A stretch of DNA of 12,271 bases from Fusobacteriales bacterium. Its GTDB lineage: Bacteria > Fusobacteriota > Fusobacteriia > Fusobacteriales > Leptotrichiaceae. The notes below the pieces were generated by a model that worked only from the letters and a program-made list of their open reading frames with translations, was not told the origin of the DNA and made no database searches. Location of the stretch: the NCBI GenBank assembly GCA_031285605.1, contig JAITVW010000054.1:1-12271 (forward strand), in the 5' to 3' direction. The translations under genes and the position numbers were made by a program. Each line of letters begins with the position of its first letter. Position 1 is the stretch's first letter. Below, piece after piece: positions 6,892-12,271 of the stretch.

Positions 6892-6920
6892 ATAATATTA
6901 CGCTTAGATTCTAACCTCAA
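6892..6920 (-). promoter_or_regulatory. Candidate promoter of the DUF1275 gene with a small palindrome in its spacer
   Basis: On the minus strand TTGAGG (6915-6920) and TATTAT (6892-6897) are separated by exactly 17 bases, 27 bases upstream of the DUF1275 start. Within the spacer lies TTAGATTCTAA (6904-6914, plus-strand reading), a 5-bp inverted repeat around one central base. It could serve as an operator, although so short a palindrome may be chance. Confidence 0.45.
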
Positions 6921-7053
6921 AAAAACAGATCGTATCACCAAAATCACTATTTTCAAAAATTTCGATACAGAATTAAATTCAGTAAAATTTATATTTATTA
7001 AACTTAAAGTGAGTATTTCCCAAGTCAGTTGAAAAGTATACCAATTATCCATC

Positions 7054-7470
7054 TTATGATTTCTTATTTTTCAATACTTCATCCCATACTTCCGTCATTT
7101 TCGTCGTTTGAAAATGTCTTAAAAATGTATTGGTTGTCGGCATATCTTCTTTTTTTACTTCTTTTTGTGTTAATCTTCTCCCTTTTTCCTTATACTTTTT
7201 ATACAATATATTTTTTAATTCTGTTTTTGTATACTTATATATTCCCGGTTTTCTTAGTTTAAATCCTGCTTGTTTTCTCAAATTGTTTATATTTCCAAAT
7301 CTTAAGGATAAAACTCCCGGTCCATATGGAAAGTCTGAATTTATTAAATCAAGTTCTGATGCTCCATATTCTCCTTTACCTAATTTCAATGAGTATTTTA
7401 TATACATATCTAACAATTCTTCTTTTGTTTGTACTACTTTACTTGTCTTATATATTTTTGTCTCATTCAT
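7054..7470 (-). CDS. C-terminal part of the tandem-repeat protein (after the in-frame TGA)
   Basis: This 138-residue open stretch is in the same frame as the 282-residue stretch upstream (7507-8355). Only one TGA codon separates the two. The 12 codons between that TGA and the ATG at 7468-7470 read QHFGSWNKFLKL, the second half of a repeat, so the ATG is probably not a genuine start. No good ribosome site precedes it. It contains two more, more diverged repeats: residues about 15-70, ending SLRFGNINNLRKQAGF, and about 80-133, ending TFLRHFQTTKMTEVWDEVL. The tail is basic (KNKKS). It is best read as the end of one interrupted gene, not as an independent protein. Function unknown. Confidence 0.6.
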   Translation of the reverse strand: MNETKIYKTSKVVQTKEELLDMYIKYSLKLGKGEYGASELDLINSDFPYGPGVLSLRFGNINNLRKQAGFKLRKPGIYKYTKTELKNILYKKYKEKGRRLTQKEVKKEDMPTTNTFLRHFQTTKMTEVWDEVLKNKKS

Positions 7471-7506
7471 TAGTTTTAAAAATTTATTCCAGCTGCCAAA
7501 GTGCTG

Positions 7507-8355
7507 TCATATGGTATCCATTACAATCCCTGTTTCTTTCTTCATTATCTCTGAACCTATTCTTTTATTTGCATATTTTTTCCTCTTCAATCTTCTGTAT
7601 ATCTCTATTATTTCTTCGTCTGTATATGCATACACTACTCTCTTTAATTTTAATATTTCTACCAATTCATCCCAGCTCCACAATTTTTTTACATAAGTCC
7701 AGGATGGAACTCCTTCCAATTCGTCTATATCTGTCCTGTATTTTAATTTTCCCTGTTCAGCTTTTTCTCTCAATATTTCCAGTAATTCTTCTTTGTTATA
7801 TTCTATATATCCTTTAGGCTCTCTTAACCCTAATTTTTCCAAAGCTTTTTCCCAGCTTCCAAATACTTTTATTACTGTTTCCACACTGCAGTATTCTTTT
7901 TCTTTTCTAAAGATTTTAATGCTTATTTTCCCATTTTTACTATAACAATCTTTTAACTGCTGACTTATATCTTCTTTGGTCAATTCCTTTTTTAATGATA
8001 TTCCTGCTCTTTTTAAGGCTTTTTCCCATGAACCAAACCTCAAAGTCACCGTACCAATTGTACAGGTACTTTTATCCGCTACAAAAGTATGGGTATTCAT
8101 ATTTGGATTTTTTTGGTAATGTGCTTTTATTTGAGTTAACAGGTCTTCATCACTGTATATTACTCTCCGTTCCTTTTCCAAACCCAATTTTTCCAAAGCT
8201 TTTTCCCAGCTTCCAAATTTTTTTATTACTGTAGTTATTGAACATACTGTTTTATCTTCTATAAAGATTTTTCTCGTTATTTTTCCATTCCTTTTATAAT
8301 GATCCTGAAGTTGTTTTAATACTTCCTCTTCAGTATATATTGTTTTTCCTGCCAT
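7507..8355 (-). CDS. Tandem homing-endonuclease-associated (HNH_repeat-like) repeat protein, N-terminal part, ends at in-frame TGA
   Basis: The 282 residues consist of four complete units of about 50-58 residues (near 7-59, 67-119, 125-177 and 186-237) and most of a fifth (243 onward). Each unit is a lysine/glutamate-rich helix pair followed by a C(S/T)(I/V)-x-TV stretch and the hallmark FGSWEKAL-x-x-x-G(L/I). This matches my recollection of the Pfam 'homing endonuclease associated repeat', small helical modules often found beside nucleases and of unknown function. No nuclease motif is visible here. The start is ATG 8353-8355, because the in-frame GTG at 8365-8367 overlaps the GGAGG ribosome site (8361-8365). 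The frame stops at TGA 7507-7509 in the middle of the fifth repeat, then resumes. One CGG aside, arginines are AGA/AGG. Confidence 0.65.
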   Translation of the reverse strand: MAGKTIYTEEEVLKQLQDHYKRNGKITRKIFIEDKTVCSITTVIKKFGSWEKALEKLGLEKERRVIYSDEDLLTQIKAHYQKNPNMNTHTFVADKSTCTIGTVTLRFGSWEKALKRAGISLKKELTKEDISQQLKDCYSKNGKISIKIFRKEKEYCSVETVIKVFGSWEKALEKLGLREPKGYIEYNKEELLEILREKAEQGKLKYRTDIDELEGVPSWTYVKKLWSWDELVEILKLKRVVYAYTDEEIIEIYRRLKRKKYANKRIGSEIMKKETGIVMDTI

Positions 8356-8380
8356 TAGTTCCTCCACAGTATTTTTATAT

Positions 8381-8409
8381 AGTTTAACATAAATTTAGTA
8401 TTTGTTCAA
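8381..8409 (-). promoter_or_regulatory. Candidate extended -10 promoter of the repeat-protein gene
   Basis: On the minus strand TTGAAC (8404-8409) is followed after 17 bases by TAAACT (8381-8386). TG one base before the -10 (TGTTAAACT) makes an extended -10 element. It lies 25 bases upstream of the ATG at 8355. With the GGAGG at 8361-8365 this forms a complete expression unit separate from the autotransporter gene upstream. Confidence 0.5.
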
Positions 8410-8437
8410 ATTACTGCTTCTCTTCTAATATAAAACA

Positions 8438-8483
8438 GAACCATTTAGAAATACACAACTGCATGTATCCATCTATTTGGTTC
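8438..8483 (-). terminator. Candidate terminator of the autotransporter gene
   Basis: GAACC (8438-8442) pairs with GGTTC (8479-8483). An inner TAGA/TCTA pairing and further partial pairing extend the stem. On the minus strand the hairpin is followed by a T-rich TGTTTTATATT. It begins about 70 bases after the autotransporter stop. The stem has internal mismatches and a long loop, so the call is tentative. No other feature is seen in the interval between 8410 and 8554. Confidence 0.35.
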
Positions 8484-8554
8484 CATTTATTTGTATCTAC
8501 TTATCTTTCCTTAGATTTTGTTTCGGAAAACTATTATCATTTACTATTTTTTTC

Positions 8555-11500
8555 TTAGAATACTGCTTTCAGAGAAACTCCCGCTCTGTAATCCCCTTTG
8601 TCATTTTCTCCCGTTACATATTCTCCTGTAAGGAATATTCCGTATCTGTTTTCTACTTCCACACCTATAGCTGCCTTGCTTCTTAATGTTCCTTTTTCAT
8701 CCTCCGGTTTTGAAAGCTCGTGATAATCACTTTCTATTGCTGTTAATCTTGCATATTCTCTCTCATTTATATCTGCCAGTTCATATTCATATGCCAGATC
8801 CAGAGTTCCCTTTAATTTCCATGCTGTATTTACTCCTAAAGGAACTTCCGCCTTAAGCTCTACTCCCGCTCTTGGTTTTACACTCCATGCATCATTTCCG
8901 TCTACCTGAAGACTTTCCAGTCCGTCTTCCGTAAAATCAGGTCTTGTCATATATACTGCTTTTATCGCTCCATATGGTGTTATACTTGCATTTTTACCAA
9001 GTGCCAATTCTTTCCCGAGAATATTATCACTTGAAATACTGTATACTTCATATCTGCTGCTCATCTCTGATCTTCCGTCCTTTGTCGGCCATATGATATT
9101 TCTGTCCATATCATGGAAACTTACTCTTCCTGTAAAATTATTTTTTATTTTCCAGCTGTCCACAGTGTATTTATTATGAAATCCAAGCTGTATTGTATTT
9201 ACTGTTTCCTCACTGTCATTATTATCCTTCATATCAAAATTAGTATTTGCATATCCCAGCGAGTAGCCAAATGTATGTCTGTATGTTCTTTCTACTTCTC
9301 TAAGTGCTGTTACTCCTGTTGTTCTGTAATCATACGGTACTACACCGTCTGTGTCCTCTTTTAATTCACCTTTTCCTGCTATTACATTTATTTTTACATT
9401 TTCTTTTGTATTATTTTCCGAATCCTGAAGGAAATTCACGGAATTATCAAATACTGCTTCTATATCCATTTCTCTCTGATTTATATTGGCATATACATTT
9501 CCTGCAAGACTTGCCATTACATGTCTCAAATCCTTGTCGGAAGTCAGCCAGTTTGCTTTATTGTATATTTTTAGTGCGTCTCCCGCAGAACCTGAATAAT
9601 TATTATCCATATTAGCGGCAAAATCTTCATACCATAAGCCTTCAGATAATGTATGGAATAACTTTTTCGTAGCTATAAGATCGATTGATGTTCCGTCATT
9701 CTTATTATATGCTGGTGTTATTGCCCACAGAATAGACTGGCTTATTACATCAAAATCATTTATATCCAGTCCCGAAGTAGAAGTAAATGTTTTCAGAAGC
9801 TGTATTGCCGTTGCTGTTGTTCCTTCTGCAAAGTCAGGCGTAACCTCTACCAGCATGCCTCTATCTATTTTTCCTCCTGTGAACTTCACTGCATCATATA
9901 TAAAGTCTATATTCCCCGAACTTATTACAGTAGTCGAAGGATTTTGAAGATCAGGCTTTATTATCAGATTAATCCCGTCAAGAAGAAAATTATTATCTAC
10001 ATTTATTACACCTGAGTTTACTATTGTCGGTTTTGCATAAGACGGCAGCACAGTTCCAGGAAGCTTTTCAGTATATCCATAAAGGCTTGTTGCCGCCACT
10101 AATGCACTGGAAACATCTGCTACCGCACTGTCCACATCGTCGGCAAGCACAAGACCGGTTATAGTTCCGTGGTTTTCCAGCACTGAACCGCTTCTCAGCA
10201 CCACTCCCGCCACACTTGTTCCTAATGCACTTATTGTAGCATTGTTAATTACCTTCGAGCTTGCTTCCGCCATTATACCTACGCTGTTTTCTCCGCTTAC
10301 TTCTATTAATCCGTTATTTATTAGTGTAGTATTTCTGTTTATAGAAGTTCCTACCGAATTTTTCCCCGATAAGATTATCTGCCCGTTATTAATAACATTA
10401 TAGCTTCCGCTTCCTTCCACAAGCAGGCCTACTGTATTATCCCCTGAAGAAATTATTTTCCCGTTTACATCATTTATAAGATCGCCGGTCTGACCGTATG
10501 AATAAATTCCTATACCACGCTGTCCTATATGTATTTCTCCGTTATTATATATTTTTGACTGATCACCGTAGATTCCTACTGCATATCTGTGGCTTGAATC
10601 AGAAGGATCATCAGCTTTGGCAGGATTATAATATGTATCTCCCAATAGTATATCTGCTGTATTTATAATTTCAGAATTTTTACCATATATTCCCACTCCG
10701 TAATTATATGCAGCTCCGTTTATATTTCCGCTGTTTGTTATTTTTCCGTCTTTACCATAGAAATAAATTACTCCGTCACCGCCTGAAGATAGTGTCCCGT
10801 AATTTTCAAGCTCAGCACCGCTTGTGTAAAATCCTATAGCTTCTGTACCAAGTTTTGCATTGCCGTGATTTATTATTTTTGAGCCTGTACCTTTTGAATA
10901 ACCAATTATACTGTCGCTTCCCACATTTATATCTGGGGAGAAATTGGTAATAACTGCACCGTTATTGGCATATAGTGCGACTCCGCTCTCTATTACCTGA
11001 TTTCCGGAAACTATCTTTCTTATTCCATTCCCCACCGATACATCGGCTCCGAGACTCACTGTCCCTGTTCCTCCTGACATATAAATCCCTACTGATGCAT
11101 CGCCGAGACTAATATTGGAATCATGCGTTACTATTCCTCCTGCTGAATATATTCCGGCAGTATAACTGCCCCCTGTTATATTTCCTGTAGTATTGGAAAT
11201 ATTTACATTCTGTGTTCCGTATATTCCCATTAACATATTGTTTATATCATAAGCAGAGCCCATATTTATATTATTTTCATTTATTATATTAAGTGCTCCG
11301 AGAATATTTCCGCTGCTGTCAAGAGTACTTCCGTATATTCCCAGTGAATTAGCTCCTGTTATATTTATAGCTGCCTTGTTTCTTATTGTATATGTTCCGC
11401 CGTCATCTACTTTTACAAGTAATCCTTTATTTTCAAAGCTTCCTGCCGATATATCGGCATTTATTGTCGTTGTATTTTCAATATTGGAATTTATTCCTAT

Positions 11501-12271
11501 TATCCCTGTAGAATTAGAGCCTGTTATATTCATAGTACCGCCGAGAAGATTCATCATGCTGTTTTTTACATAAGCACCTTCGGAGTTATTCCCCAGAGTC
11601 ATTGTTCCCAATGATTTAGCCTCTGCATTTGCCCCAAGAAGGTATACAGCCGAACCTGAATCCATAACCGAGAAATTTTTTCCTCCAAGATCTATTTTAC
11701 TCTGATCAAGGTAAATTCCTATTTTATTACCCAGAGTTGTTCCATTGGCTGTATACGTTATATTTGTATTATTTTCGGCATAAATCAGTGTACCGCCTTC
11801 AGTAGAAAAATTTCCGCCTGAAATTGTCATTGCTGTATTATTTCCGTAAAAAGCTATTCCGCCTTCTCCCACTGAAATATTTCCGCCGGTATTAGTAATG
11901 ACAGAGTTTCGTCCTCCGTAAACGGCAATAATACTGTTTGTTCCAGAATTATCCACTGTTATATTTCCCGAATTTGTAATTGTAGAATTATCCGTAAATA
12001 TTCCGAATCCGTTATCAGAAAGATTAATACTTCCCGTATTTGTAATAGTAGTAATCGGTGCTCCCAAAACTCCTGTCGAAGACATTTTCGCATAAATTCC
12101 CAAAGCATTTGCCTGAGTAGAGCTTATTGTCCCCGCATTTGTTATACTTCCGCCAAGCTCAAGCGAATCCAGATATATACCAATTCCTGCATAAGGCATC
12201 TCTATTACTGCTCCTAAGTCATTTACCATGCTTGTAAGGTTTGTTATACTGCTTTCAGCAAGTATACCAAT
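8555..12271 (-). CDS. Type Va autotransporter, C-terminal 1238 residues (N-terminus beyond the window)
   Basis: The frame stays open from the TAA at 8555-8557 to the right edge, so the ATG at 12227-12229 is internal and the signal peptide and true start lie outside. The first ~780 visible residues are a passenger of short beta-helix repeats built on patterns such as SxITNxGxI, then GIY/GIYG, and are rich in Asn, Gly, Ser and Thr. A linker of about 160 residues (containing LWYEDFAANM and RHVMASLAGNVYANINQREMD) leads to a C-terminal beta-barrel of about 280 residues (8558 to near 9400) with alternating strands. The final GVSLKAVF ends in phenylalanine, as outer-membrane barrels do. The visible part has no cysteine. 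Secreted across the outer membrane, it is likely a surface adhesin or structural protein; no protease motif is seen. Nearly all arginines are AGA. Confidence 0.92.
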   Translation of the reverse strand: MGILAESSITNLTSMVNDLGAVIEMPYAGIGIYLDSLELGGSITNAGTISSTQANALGIYAKMSSTGVLGAPITTITNTGSINLSDNGFGIFTDNSTITNSGNITVDNSGTNSIIAVYGGRNSVITNTGGNISVGEGGIAFYGNNTAMTISGGNFSTEGGTLIYAENNTNITYTANGTTLGNKIGIYLDQSKIDLGGKNFSVMDSGSAVYLLGANAEAKSLGTMTLGNNSEGAYVKNSMMNLLGGTMNITGSNSTGIIGINSNIENTTTINADISAGSFENKGLLVKVDDGGTYTIRNKAAINITGANSLGIYGSTLDSSGNILGALNIINENNINMGSAYDINNMLMGIYGTQNVNISNTTGNITGGSYTAGIYSAGGIVTHDSNISLGDASVGIYMSGGTGTVSLGADVSVGNGIRKIVSGNQVIESGVALYANNGAVITNFSPDINVGSDSIIGYSKGTGSKIINHGNAKLGTEAIGFYTSGAELENYGTLSSGGDGVIYFYGKDGKITNSGNINGAAYNYGVGIYGKNSEIINTADILLGDTYYNPAKADDPSDSSHRYAVGIYGDQSKIYNNGEIHIGQRGIGIYSYGQTGDLINDVNGKIISSGDNTVGLLVEGSGSYNVINNGQIILSGKNSVGTSINRNTTLINNGLIEVSGENSVGIMAEASSKVINNATISALGTSVAGVVLRSGSVLENHGTITGLVLADDVDSAVADVSSALVAATSLYGYTEKLPGTVLPSYAKPTIVNSGVINVDNNFLLDGINLIIKPDLQNPSTTVISSGNIDFIYDAVKFTGGKIDRGMLVEVTPDFAEGTTATAIQLLKTFTSTSGLDINDFDVISQSILWAITPAYNKNDGTSIDLIATKKLFHTLSEGLWYEDFAANMDNNYSGSAGDALKIYNKANWLTSDKDLRHVMASLAGNVYANINQREMDIEAVFDNSVNFLQDSENNTKENVKINVIAGKGELKEDTDGVVPYDYRTTGVTALREVERTYRHTFGYSLGYANTNFDMKDNNDSEETVNTIQLGFHNKYTVDSWKIKNNFTGRVSFHDMDRNIIWPTKDGRSEMSSRYEVYSISSDNILGKELALGKNASITPYGAIKAVYMTRPDFTEDGLESLQVDGNDAWSVKPRAGVELKAEVPLGVNTAWKLKGTLDLAYEYELADINEREYARLTAIESDYHELSKPEDEKGTLRSKAAIGVEVENRYGIFLTGEYVTGENDKGDYRAGVSLKAVF

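Larger units (their letters stand above)
7054..8355 (-). repeat. Array of about seven protein-coding tandem repeats (FGSW modules)
   Basis: Reading through the TGA at 7507-7509 gives 433 codon positions made of roughly seven modules: residues 7-59, 67-119, 125-177, 186-237, 243-295, 310-365 and 375-428. Modules 1-3 are most alike; 4-7 are progressively diverged. Modules 1 and 3 share an exact 33-base stretch (7832-7864 and 8186-8218), 354 bases apart, equal to 118 codons or two module lengths. The TGA falls where modules 1 and 3 have a lysine before FGSW, so a single base change from an arginine codon such as CGA or AGA would explain it. Confidence 0.75.

Noticed and set aside
6849..7052. Open stretch on the minus strand between the repeat gene and the DUF1275 gene that could encode 67 residues (MDNWYTFQ...)
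   Set aside because: Composition is that of translated AT-rich spacer, it overlaps the DUF1275 start region and its promoter and ribosome site, it has no ribosome site of its own that I trust, and it shows no family resemblance.
7480..7509. Selenocysteine at the in-frame TGA
   Set aside because: The position corresponds to lysine in sister repeats, the protein is not a redox enzyme, and only a 4-bp hairpin (CAGC/GCTG) follows, not a convincing SECIS.
7029..7817. Several plus-strand open frames of 77-188 codons opposite the repeat-protein gene
   Set aside because: They are rich in Leu, Phe, Ser and Ile because they are the antisense of a Lys/Glu-rich, T-poor coding strand. The minus-strand frame has clear protein repeats, so these are shadows.
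1..12271. CRISPR arrays, tRNA or rRNA genes, riboswitches
   Set aside because: I saw no regularly spaced short direct repeats, no cloverleaf with CCA-type ends and no conserved riboswitch core on either strand.

Overview
The window is AT-rich and has two parts that look different in origin. The right part, roughly 5175-12271 and almost all on the minus strand, carries the end of a large type Va autotransporter. It also carries a DUF1275 membrane protein, a tandem-repeat protein and a decayed IS3-family element. A very AT-rich genome that nevertheless encodes an outer-membrane autotransporter barrel, with arginine written almost only as AGA/AGG, suggests Fusobacteriota (Leptotrichia/Sebaldella/Streptobacillus type). 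This is inferred from style and was not confirmed by any search.

The left part, about 1-4669 on the plus strand, is one compact six-gene operon. It encodes the EIIA, EIIB, EIIC and EIID components of a mannose/fructose/sorbose-family phosphotransferase system (PTS). These are followed by a short-chain dehydrogenase of the sorbitol-6-phosphate dehydrogenase type and a divergent member of the mannitol-1-phosphate 5-dehydrogenase family. The likely job is uptake and phosphorylation of a ketose or polyol, with two redox steps leading to fructose-6-phosphate. The layout resembles L-sorbose operons, with the MtlD-like enzyme possibly standing in for sorbose-1-phosphate reductase. By hand count about half of its arginine codons are CGN, against almost none in the right part, so the operon looks acquired, probably from a Firmicute-like donor.

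Between the two parts, 4670-5175 holds no recognisable gene. It has a candidate terminator and a perfect 14-bp inverted repeat. It is followed by an IS150-type IS3 remnant (about 5175-6120) whose orfA and orfB carry three separate lesions, so it cannot be autonomous.

Right of the IS, all on the minus strand, come a YoaK/DUF1275 membrane protein (6178-6864), a gene of about seven tandem 'homing endonuclease-associated' type repeats (7054-8355) and the autotransporter (8555 to beyond the right edge). The repeat gene is split by one in-frame TGA inside its fifth repeat. Its first and third repeats share an exact 33-bp stretch, so the array has probably grown by duplication. The split repeat gene and the redox pair of the PTS operon are the most interesting parts of the window.
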